A stretch of DNA of 34,646 bases. Origin: Chloroflexia bacterium (GTDB lineage Bacteria > Chloroflexota > Chloroflexia > Thermomicrobiales > CFX8). Below are positions 8,136 through 15,270 of this stretch, one piece after another (the stretch's first letter is position 1; every line of letters starts with the position of its first letter). Position numbers and translations under genes: made by a program. Under the pieces are notes generated by a model. It did no database searches. It had not been told where the DNA came from and saw only the letters and a list, made by a program, of their open reading frames with translations. The stretch spans positions 1 through 34,646 of the forward strand of contig JAUIIK010000047.1 of assembly GCA_030431755.1 (NCBI GenBank), written 5' to 3'.

Positions 8136-8148
8136 TCGGATTGTCCGA
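8136..8148. promoter_or_regulatory. Short perfect inverted repeat upstream of the Lrp/AsnC gene
   Basis: TCGGATTGTCCGA has perfect 5-bp arms around a 3-bp centre and lies about 100 bp upstream of the regulator's start. It may be an autoregulatory site. It is the only compact palindrome I noticed in the 8038-8295 gap, and no clear promoter was found there. Confidence 0.25.
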
Positions 8149-8295
8149 AATTGGGGAAGGTTGACACCGTCCCAGTATTGACTCTACCACTCGGTATTCC
8201 AGTGCCTATTCGATGAGACGTACCGGGAGCGCCTGCGAACGTCAGGGCGTGGCAGTAGGGGCGTCTGTCACACAGGTCCGGTTGCCTGACAAACG

Positions 8296-9063
8296 CTAGA
8301 ACCAGCGTGCGAGGAAGAGCTCGATGTCGCGGCTCCAGCGCTCCGGTTCGCGGCGGAAGAAAGCGTGGCCCTCGCCCCAGCCCGAGCCGGTCGGCGGGTA
8401 GATGCGGGTTTCGTGGGGTTTGCCGCCGCGCGCCAGCTGGCGTCCGAGCGCGTAGGTCGGCTCGAGGTTGCTGTCGTTCTCGGCCTGGATGATGAAGAGC
8501 GGCGTCTCGCAGGCGTCGATTGCGGCGAGCAGCGCTGTCTGGATCTGCGGCACGTCGGGCCAGGTCAACGCGGCCCCGGCGAAGCAAATACCGGCCCGGA
8601 AGCTGTTCGTCCGGCCGACGCAGAAGATCGTCATGATCGTGCCGAACGACTGCCCGACCAGGCCGATGCGGTCGCCGTCGATCTCCGGTTGCCGCGCCAG
8701 CCACTCGGCGGCGGCCAGGACATCGTCGCTCTCGGCCTGGAGCGTGCTGACGAGCTGGCGGCCGACGGCGTGATACATCGTCTCGTCGTCATCCGGCTCG
8801 CCGGTGACGAGATCGCGCCAGAAGGGGCCGGGGTTGCCATTGTGCCCCCGGCGCATCGGCGAGAGCACGGCATAGCCAAGCCGCGCCAGCTCCCGCAAGC
8901 CGCTGATGACCTCCGGCACTAGCCCGCCGCTGCCGTGGTTGAACATCAGCGCCGGGAATGGCCCATCCCCCTCTGGAAGCAGCAAGTAGGCGCTCAGCTC
9001 CCACGCCCCGCTCGGGTAGGTGACGCGCCGTCCAAAGTCCTCGTAGCCTGCCGGGTTGTCCAT
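8296..9063 (-). CDS. Alpha/beta hydrolase, dienelactone hydrolase-like
   Basis: The 255-residue protein starts at ATG 9063. The alpha/beta-hydrolase layout is complete: oxyanion region FNHGSGG (41-47), nucleophile elbow GLVGQSFG with Ser139, acid Asp197 in AENDSNLEP, and His233 in GEGHAFF. The sequence around PMRRGHNGNPGPFW is typical of bacterial dienelactone-hydrolase-like carboxylesterases that lack a signal peptide, so it is cytosolic. Substrate is unknown. It stands alone on the minus strand, divergent from the peptidase gene at 9219, and could be co-transcribed with the downstream Lrp-type gene. Confidence 0.85.
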   Translation of the reverse strand: MDNPAGYEDFGRRVTYPSGAWELSAYLLLPEGDGPFPALMFNHGSGGLVPEVISGLRELARLGYAVLSPMRRGHNGNPGPFWRDLVTGEPDDDETMYHAVGRQLVSTLQAESDDVLAAAEWLARQPEIDGDRIGLVGQSFGTIMTIFCVGRTNSFRAGICFAGAALTWPDVPQIQTALLAAIDACETPLFIIQAENDSNLEPTYALGRQLARGGKPHETRIYPPTGSGWGEGHAFFRREPERWSRDIELFLARWF

Positions 9064-9218
9064 GACTGTGGTGATCCTTGTTTCTCCTGTGTTTGCCGCG
9101 CGTTCATAGCCTAGCCCAGTTGGCCGCAGCCCGGCGCTTGTTACACTTCCCGCGCCCGCCGCTTGTCATACTCGGACCGCGCTCGACACTGATCGCTACG
9201 ATTACCTGAAGGCGCTCG

Positions 9219-10931
9219 ATGCTCGCAATCCGCCAGGCTCTCCTCACGGCAATCGTTCTCATCCCGGCGCTCGCCGCCTGCTCTGGGCCGCTAAACAGCG
9301 ACGACGGCGCTGCCATCGACGAGACGCCGCCCACCGCAACCGTCGCATCGACACCGAGCGCCACGGCAGAAGCGCCGCTGGCTGAGTCGACGAGCGCTTC
9401 ACCGACAGCGACCAGCGATACCACGCCGCTACCAACGCTAACCCCAACGCGCGCTGAAGTGACGACGGCCACAGCGCTACCTGCTACCGCGACGCCGGCG
9501 AGCCAGGCAGCCACCGCCGCGCCAACCCCGACCCAGGCCAGTGAGCCGCAGCAAGCGCCGGTCGATGCGACGCCCTGGCTGCCCGACGGCCGCCCCGAAG
9601 ACCAGCACGTCGAGCTGCCCGACCTCGATCTCCACTACGCCCTGCACATCAGCGAGCTGTCGGTGACGACCGGCTTCGTCCAGGCCAGCCAGACGGTGAC
9701 GATCCGGGAGTTCCGCGATTACGTGCCTGATCGGCTCTACTTCCAGGTCCCGGCCGCCGGCTATGGCTTCTTCACGCTGGAGAGTTTGACGTTGAACGGC
9801 GCGCCGGTCGAACCCGCCTGGCTCAACGGCGGCGCGACGATGGTGCTGGATCTGCCGAACACCGCCGACAGCCGCGTTACCGTGCCGGTCGAGATCGGCA
9901 TCAACTTCCAGCTCAACGTGGGCGGGCCGGAGCCGGAGGGGTGGGGCTATCTGGCCGTCGATGCCGATGTGCTGCGGCTCGGCTACTGGTTCCCGCAGAT
10001 CTCGGACGACCACTCCTTCAGCCTGACGCTCGACCCCTCCTACACCCGTGTCGCGGACTTCGACGTGACGCTCGATCTCGCTCCGGCGCTGGAGTTCAGC
10101 CACTCCGGCGAGGTCACCGGCAGCGAGCAGCTGCCCGATGGCCGGATACGCTACTACCTGCACGGCGAGAACATCCGCGATTTCGATTTTGCCTTCTCGC
10201 CCAGCTACGTCTTCGCCTCGACCGTCTCAGCAACCGGGGTGACGATCGAATACGCCTGGCGTGGTGGCGCGTCGCCGGACGTCAGCGCCCAGGTGCTGGC
10301 GACCACCGCCGAGGCGGTCGACCGGCTGTCGGCGCTGCTCGGCCCCTACCCCTGGCCAACGCTGCGGGTTGCCGACGCCGGGCCGTCGATGCCGGGCGGC
10401 ATCGAGTACGGCAATCACATCTGGATCAACCCCCTCTACCCGCAGCTCGACCGGCTGATCTACCACGAGGTCGCCCACATGTGGCTCTACGGGATCATTG
10501 GCACCCGCACGCTGGAGGAAGGCTGGGTCGACGAGGGCGGGGCCGAGTTCTTCGAGCGCGGTCTGGCGACGGACTTCACCGAGGTCGCGCCCGTCGTCAG
10601 CGGCGGCTACTGCTGCCCGCTCGATGCGCGTTGGGAGGAGCTGCCGCAGACCGGCAACGGCACCTACTTCGCGATTTACGAGCAGGGCCAGCGCTTCTAC
10701 ATGGATGTCCTGGCGACGATGGGCTGGGACGATTTCTGGGCGGCGTTGCAGCAGATCTACAACGACTTCGCGCTCGACATCGTCACCGCCTACGACATGC
10801 TTCGGACCTGGCAGGCCCACAGCGCCACCGACCTGCGCCCGCTCTTTGATTCCTACTTCCGCTACCCCTGGATTGCCGACCTCCCGCCGCCCGGCGTCGA
10901 CAGCCGCCAGGGTTGGCTGTCGTTGCCATGA
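9219..10931 (+). CDS. Gluzincin (M1-like) metallopeptidase lipoprotein
   Basis: The 570-residue protein starts at ATG 9219 with GAAGG six bases upstream. A signal peptide with lipobox ending at Cys21 (LAAC) is followed by a Thr/Ala/Pro-rich linker to about residue 110. The catalytic part has HEVAH (416-420) and WVDEGGAEFFE with Glu439. That is the HExxH-18-E zinc signature of the M1/M61 gluzincins, so the peptidase should bind zinc and act outside the cell membrane. N-terminal to the active site is a beta-rich region (about 125-330) like the first domain of M1 enzymes. The GAMEN exopeptidase motif is replaced by GGIEYGN just before the active site, close to the usual form. Substrate unknown. 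Confidence 0.88.
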   Translation: MLAIRQALLTAIVLIPALAACSGPLNSDDGAAIDETPPTATVASTPSATAEAPLAESTSASPTATSDTTPLPTLTPTRAEVTTATALPATATPASQAATAAPTPTQASEPQQAPVDATPWLPDGRPEDQHVELPDLDLHYALHISELSVTTGFVQASQTVTIREFRDYVPDRLYFQVPAAGYGFFTLESLTLNGAPVEPAWLNGGATMVLDLPNTADSRVTVPVEIGINFQLNVGGPEPEGWGYLAVDADVLRLGYWFPQISDDHSFSLTLDPSYTRVADFDVTLDLAPALEFSHSGEVTGSEQLPDGRIRYYLHGENIRDFDFAFSPSYVFASTVSATGVTIEYAWRGGASPDVSAQVLATTAEAVDRLSALLGPYPWPTLRVADAGPSMPGGIEYGNHIWINPLYPQLDRLIYHEVAHMWLYGIIGTRTLEEGWVDEGGAEFFERGLATDFTEVAPVVSGGYCCPLDARWEELPQTGNGTYFAIYEQGQRFYMDVLATMGWDDFWAALQQIYNDFALDIVTAYDMLRTWQAHSATDLRPLFDSYFRYPWIADLPPPGVDSRQGWLSLP

Positions 10932-11099
10932 GTGACGGCAACGGCAAGGCCGCGCGTCGCGGGAGTCTACGGAAAGCGCCTTCGCTGCTGAGCGGTAGGA
11001 TTTGCGTGTAACGTAGGCGCATGCTGTCGAAAGCGCGCCTCATGGCGGATAATGTGGGTGCGCGTCGCCGACGGCAACCGCGAGGATGCCGCGCATCTT

Positions 11100-11119
11100 A
11101 CCCGGCTGGATTGCCGGGT
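11100..11119 (+). terminator. Hairpin between the peptidase and P-loop kinase genes
   Basis: ACCCGGC and GCCGGGT form a perfect 7-bp stem with a 6-base loop, followed by TCTCTAT rather than a long T tract. It could end the peptidase transcript or lie in the leader of the gene starting at 11144. The rest of the 10932-11143 gap shows nothing recognisable. Confidence 0.35.
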
Positions 11120-11143
11120 TCTCTATATGGCTGAATCGAGATC

Positions 11144-11620
11144 ATGACGCCGACTCTTTACCTCATGTGCGGATTACCGGGAGCGGGCAAGACCACCCGC
11201 GCCAGGGAACTCGAAGCGGCTGGCAAGGGAATCCTGCTGAACGCCGATAGTTGGGTTTGCCAACTCTACCCTGACGACGCCGAGGCCGCCGCCAGGGACG
11301 ACCGGAAGAGGCATGTCGAGCAGCTACAGTGGGAGCTCACAGAACGGCTGCTGAGCTACGGGCTTAGCATCATCCTGGACTGGGGCGTCTGGACGCGCGC
11401 CGAGCGAGAATACCTCCGTCAGCGGGCGCGTGAACTGGGCGCGACTGTGCGGACAGTGTACATCGACGTGTCCGTCGAAACGCTCCAGGAGCGCATCGCG
11501 CAACGCAACCGCGATCTCCCTCCCGGGACCTTCCATGTCTCAGCCGAAGAGCTCGATGCCTGGGCCGCATTCTTCGAGCCACCAACGCACGAAGAACTGA
11601 CCGAGGTTCTTCAAGGCTGA
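11144..11620 (+). CDS. Small P-loop kinase-like ATPase (AAA_33/zeta-type predicted kinase)
   Basis: The 158-residue protein begins MTPTLYLMCGLPGAGKTTRA, with the Walker A motif GLPGAGKTT at 10-18. LLNADSW (about 31-37) follows the pattern of predicted kinases in which an Asp binds the phosphate acceptor. IILDWGVWTRAERE (76-89) and YIDVSVETLQERIAQRN (106-122) are the expected central strand and lid region. The family phosphorylates small molecules or nucleosides; the substrate is unknown. It is a stand-alone gene, convergent with the DUF6508 gene. The 110-bp gap after it (11621-11730) contains no recognisable signal. Confidence 0.8.
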   Translation: MTPTLYLMCGLPGAGKTTRARELEAAGKGILLNADSWVCQLYPDDAEAAARDDRKRHVEQLQWELTERLLSYGLSIILDWGVWTRAEREYLRQRARELGATVRTVYIDVSVETLQERIAQRNRDLPPGTFHVSAEELDAWAAFFEPPTHEELTEVLQG

Positions 11621-11730
11621 TTTCTACGGTCAACGCGCACGTCGTCGCAAGCTCTGGCAGCACTGAGCTGGCGACTCCGAAGAGCTTGTGGGCGGCGCGG
11701 AGTTTCGATGCGTCTGCATATCTAAACCCG

Positions 11731-12165
11731 CTACGACGTCGGTTCAGCTTGCCCGGTCGACTCTTCTCCATCCCGTAGCAGCGCGGCGGCGCGCTGGGCA
11801 ATCGCCGTGAATTGACCGGCCTCAAAGGCTACGGCAAGATGGCCCTCGGAAAAGCGGTTCAGCCGGATGTGGACGGTCAGGAGACGTTCGAGATCCTCGA
11901 CCGTGGCCCCGGCAATCGCGTCCGCGTCTTCAAGGAACCGCCGGGCCTCGTCGGTCCGCTGCCAGGTGGGCCAATCGAAGCCGGGAACGACCCAGTCGAA
12001 CATCGAGACGGTGGAGATGAAGCGGCTGGCATCGGCGGAGAGGCTGAACCACGGCATCTGACCCGGCGGGCTATGCCACTCACCGAAGCTGAAGTCCGCC
12101 GCCCCAAACACCGGCACGAACGCCGCCAGCGCTGCTAGCCGTTCGCGTTGTCTTTGAGCGCTCAT
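11731..12165 (-). CDS. DUF6508 domain-containing protein
   Basis: The chosen ATG at 12165 gives 144 residues (MSAQRQRERLAAL) and has GGAGG about 11 nt upstream; an in-frame ATG at 12189 would add eight residues. The sequence AFVPVFGAADFSFGEWHSPPG, then WFSLSADASRFI, then TVHIRLNRFSEGHLAVAFEAG matches my memory of the DUF6508 family. That family has no known function and is often found as single small genes. There is no signal peptide or membrane segment. Its neighbours suggest no role. Confidence 0.72.
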   Translation of the reverse strand: MSAQRQRERLAALAAFVPVFGAADFSFGEWHSPPGQMPWFSLSADASRFISTVSMFDWVVPGFDWPTWQRTDEARRFLEDADAIAGATVEDLERLLTVHIRLNRFSEGHLAVAFEAGQFTAIAQRAAALLRDGEESTGQAEPTS

Positions 12166-12276
12166 CCGTCTGTCTGCCTCCGGTCGCATATATGCTACGC
12201 GTCGCGTTGAACTGTAATCGCTGAACGGTGCCCGTACTACTGATTTCCGATGGAGTGGTATGTTCGACTGGTACGT

Positions 12277-12591
12277 GTGGAGTTCATCTCACCATTCATG
12301 CATCAGGTTGAGCCGTTTGCTTGTGGTGCGCCCGAGGGATCTTGTTGCGAGCGTGCCACCCGTTGGCGCAGTAGGCGGTGGTCGATCCCGCTGTAGCGAC
12401 TGGCACAGTCTTCCTAGGAGCGTGGCGCTGGCGGTCGGAGATCCCTCAGGCGCAAAGCCTTCCTCGGGATGCCAGCCTCAGGGCGGGGCGTTGGTAAACG
12501 ACGGTGCTTGGCGGTGTGCGGCGGAAAGTCCGGGCGCAATCTTCTTGTCACACACCTAACTTGATGCGTGAAGGGTGGAGTTCATCTCACC
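12277..12591. repeat. Dispersed intergenic element, copy A (internally deleted) with flanking 17-bp direct repeats
   Basis: Terminal inverted repeats lie at about 12294-12312 and 12557-12574 (core TTCATGCATCA / TTGATGCGTGAA). The core consists of a truncated left arm (12328-12342), a 96-bp spacer (12343-12438) and a right arm (12439-12471). GTGGAGTTCATCTCACC occurs in direct orientation immediately outside both ends (12277-12293 and 12575-12591). The copy is on the opposite strand to copy D at 26996. Short open frames across it are not coding. The remaining gap bases, 12190-12276 and 12592-12795, hold only the candidate -10 box listed separately. Confidence 0.8.
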
Positions 12592-12751
12592 TCGCTCATC
12601 TAGTTCACTTGCTACGGTGCTCACCGAGCGACCAACTCAGTTCATATTGGTACATCTCCGTGCCACATCAATATGTAACGCAGCCGACCACTGGCGAATA
12701 CGTTTCAGGCGCAAGTCGCGCGCAATACGCTACGATCCTCCCCTCCCCGCC

Positions 12752-12757
12752 TATACT
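12752..12757 (+). promoter_or_regulatory. Candidate -10 element upstream of the PP2C-cyclase gene
   Basis: TATACT lies 39 bp upstream of the start codon. No matching -35 box is seen 16-18 bp further upstream, so support is weak. Confidence 0.25.
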
Positions 12758-12795
12758 TTCCATGAGGCTAAGGAAACCGACCGGGGCGGGCGTTG

Positions 12796-15156
12796 ATGTC
12801 GGGGTCGATGACGGGCTACGCAGCCTGGCAAGCGAGCTTGCCGGGCCACAACCAGGAGGTGCTGCTCGATAGCGTCGAGTCGCGTGAGGCGACGACGCCC
12901 TTCGAGCGCGCCCAGAAAGGCTCGATCTGGGTCATCGCCGATGGCTTTGGGCCGCGCGATGACGCCCTCCACGCCAGCCGCCTGGCCGCCCGCATCGTCA
13001 TCGAGCACTACTGGAATAGCGCGATTTCCGACGCCGAGGCGCGGCTGCGGACGGCCATCGAACGCGCGAACCTCATGCTCCGCGATACCCGCGCTGAGGA
13101 CGCGCCGGTCGCTGGGGCCACGCTCATCGCGCTGGCGGTCGTCGACAACGTCGCCTACCTCGCTCACATCGGCCGGGCGCGCGGCTACGTCGTGGCCGAC
13201 GGCGCGGCCGAACGAGTCACCGCCGACCATACCTGGGTCGCCCGGGAGGTTGCCGCCGGGCGAATCGCTCCCGAGGATGCCGCCGGCCACCCACGGCGCA
13301 ACGTCCTGACACGAGCGCTGGGCATCGAGCGTCAGGTCCGGGTCGACATCACCCGCCACCAGCTGACCGGCACGGCGTTCATCGTCCTCGCCAGCGACGG
13401 CGCCGGGCGAGCGCTCGAGCTGGAAGAGATCGCGACGGCGCTCGAAGATGCAAGCGACAGCGATCCTGCCGCCGCGCTGGTTGCCCGCGCCCGCGAGCAC
13501 GGTGGGCCAGATAGCGCCAGCGCCGTCGTCGTGCGGCTCGATGGCTCGCTGGCCGAGAGCGAATCGACCGGTGAGCGGCTGGCGATTCTCCAGAGCGCCG
13601 GGCGCTCGCTGGGCGCGTCGCTCGATCTCGACGTGACGGTCAGCTCGGTGATGCAGGAGCTGCTGGCGCTCCTGGGTGGCGAGCACGCCGCCGTCGTCCT
13701 CTGCGACGATCAGGGGCAGCCGCAGTTCGACGATGCGCGGCAGTTCCGGCTGACCCGCGCGGGGCGGGTTGAGCCGGTCGATGGCGAGATTATCTTCAGC
13801 CGTTCTATTGTTGAGGGCGTCATCGAGCGCGGCGAGCCCTTTATCACCGGCGACGCCCTGAGCGACCCGGATGTGGACACATCCGAATCCATCGTCAATC
13901 TCGCGCTCCGCTCAGTCCTCTCGGTCCCGCTGCTGGCGCGGCAGCGCGGAGCCGGTCCAGCGCGCAACCGGCGAGTTGGGGCGCTTTATCTCGACTCTTC
14001 GATTCAGCGCGGGGCCTTCAGCCGCGACGATCTCGACCTGATGGCGAGCTTCGCCGGGCAAGCCGGGGCCGCCATCGAGAACGCCCGGCTCCACGCCGAA
14101 ACTGCGCGTCAGCAGGCGCACCAGCAGTCGATCATCCGCTCGGTCTCGTCGGCGCTGATAGCCGTCGACGCCGAGCGAGTCATCACGACCTGGAATCCGG
14201 CCGCTGAGCAACTGACCGGCATTGGCGCAGGACAGGCTGTCGGGCAGGCGCTTGACCAGGTTGTCAGCGGCAACTTCGCGGCCTGGCTGCGGGCGCTCAG
14301 CACCCAGGCCGAAGCCGACGACCAGACGATGATGATCGGCCACGACTGGAGCGGCGAGCTAGGCGAACGCGAGCGGGTCTTTCTGACGGCGCGTGTCGCG
14401 CTGCTGCGCGAGGGTTCCCGGCCGGCGATGCAGGGTTTCGTCTTCCTGATCAACGATCTGACCGAGGTTGTCCAACTCGAAGAGGCCCGGCGGGCGGAGG
14501 TGCGCCGGCGGCGGCAGGTGCGGCAGGTCTTCGGACGCTACCTCGCGCCGCGTGTCGTCGAGCAGCTACTGGCCAACCCGGATGACGTCCAGCTGGGCGG
14601 CGCGCGGCAGGAGGTGACGATCCTCTTCGCCGACCTGCGTGGCTACACCTCGATGTCCGAGCATCGCCAGCCGGAAGAGGTCGTCGCGCTCCTGAACCAG
14701 TACCTCACCCTGGCAACCCGCGAGATCTTCGCCGAGCTCGGGACGCTCGACAAGTTCCTCGGCGACGGCATGATGGCGATCTTCAACGCCCCGGTCGAGC
14801 TGCCGCAGCACGAGCTGGCGGCGATCCGGGCCGGGCTGCGGATGCAACAGCGCCTGCGCGAGCAGGTCGCGGATTCCGGCGGGACGTTGACGACCGGCTA
14901 CGGCGTCGGGATCAACACCGGCGCGGCTATCGTCGGCAACATCGGCACCCCGGAGCTGATGAACTACACCGCCATCGGCGACGCCGTCAACGTCGCGGCC
15001 CGGCTGCAATCCGAGGCCCAGATAGGGGATGTCCTGATCAGCGACGCGACCTACGAGCGGGTCGCCGGGCGAGTCGAGGTCGAGGAATTGGGCACGCGGC
15101 AAGTCAAAGGGCGCAGTCAACCCGTACTTGTATACCGGGTACTTGGAACTCGTTGA
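12796..15156 (+). CDS. PP2C-like phosphatase - GAF - PAS - class III adenylate/guanylate cyclase fusion
   Basis: The 786-residue protein (ATG 12796; a TTG one codon earlier is possible) has four modules. Residues 5-250 are PP2C-like: IADGFG with Asp49, GATLIALAVV, TADHTWV, LTRALG, LASDGAG and GGPDSAS. Residues 260-435 are a GAF domain (LDLDVTVSSVMQELLALL through DLDLMASFAGQAGAAIENA). Residues 440-560 are PAS-like (ALIAVDAERVITTWNPAAEQ). Residues 600-785 are a class III cyclase with FADLRGYTS (metal Asp613), DKFLGDGMMAIF (Lys653, metal Asp657) and NYTAIGDAVNVAARL. It should make cAMP or cGMP under GAF/PAS control. No membrane segment is seen. It precedes a Ser/Thr kinase gene by 114 bp, so phosphatase and kinase are probably partners. 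The 15157-15270 gap contains no gene. Confidence 0.9.
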   Translation: MSGSMTGYAAWQASLPGHNQEVLLDSVESREATTPFERAQKGSIWVIADGFGPRDDALHASRLAARIVIEHYWNSAISDAEARLRTAIERANLMLRDTRAEDAPVAGATLIALAVVDNVAYLAHIGRARGYVVADGAAERVTADHTWVAREVAAGRIAPEDAAGHPRRNVLTRALGIERQVRVDITRHQLTGTAFIVLASDGAGRALELEEIATALEDASDSDPAAALVARAREHGGPDSASAVVVRLDGSLAESESTGERLAILQSAGRSLGASLDLDVTVSSVMQELLALLGGEHAAVVLCDDQGQPQFDDARQFRLTRAGRVEPVDGEIIFSRSIVEGVIERGEPFITGDALSDPDVDTSESIVNLALRSVLSVPLLARQRGAGPARNRRVGALYLDSSIQRGAFSRDDLDLMASFAGQAGAAIENARLHAETARQQAHQQSIIRSVSSALIAVDAERVITTWNPAAEQLTGIGAGQAVGQALDQVVSGNFAAWLRALSTQAEADDQTMMIGHDWSGELGERERVFLTARVALLREGSRPAMQGFVFLINDLTEVVQLEEARRAEVRRRRQVRQVFGRYLAPRVVEQLLANPDDVQLGGARQEVTILFADLRGYTSMSEHRQPEEVVALLNQYLTLATREIFAELGTLDKFLGDGMMAIFNAPVELPQHELAAIRAGLRMQQRLREQVADSGGTLTTGYGVGINTGAAIVGNIGTPELMNYTAIGDAVNVAARLQSEAQIGDVLISDATYERVAGRVEVEELGTRQVKGRSQPVLVYRVLGTR

Positions 15157-15254
15157 GTACTGGAGTAGGCAGGATGGCCCTACCGCTTACTCGCGTGGCT
15201 GCGACAGAATATACAGGTAGGAGCGGGGCGGGCATCTGATTCAGCGGAAAGTGC

Positions 15255-15270
15255 GGCAGGCAGACCTGCC
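15255..15270 (+). promoter_or_regulatory. Perfect hairpin abutting the kinase start codon
   Basis: GGCAGG-CAGA-CCTGCC forms a perfect 6-bp stem with a 4-base loop whose last base directly precedes the ATG at 15271. It occupies the place of the ribosome binding site and no strong Shine-Dalgarno sequence is visible upstream. It may restrict translation of the kinase. Confidence 0.4.

Noticed and set aside
11731-12189. Toxin-antitoxin pair formed by the P-loop kinase (zeta-like) and the DUF6508 gene
   Set aside because: The genes are convergent, not in an operon, and neither neighbour resembles an epsilon-type antitoxin.
12260-12872. Open frames across copy A and similar ones across copies B, C and D (for example 22239-22493 and 27038-27364)
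   Set aside because: The translations are repeat-derived (such as HPEEG..APEGS patterns), the frames differ between copies and have no ribosome sites. They are non-coding repeats.
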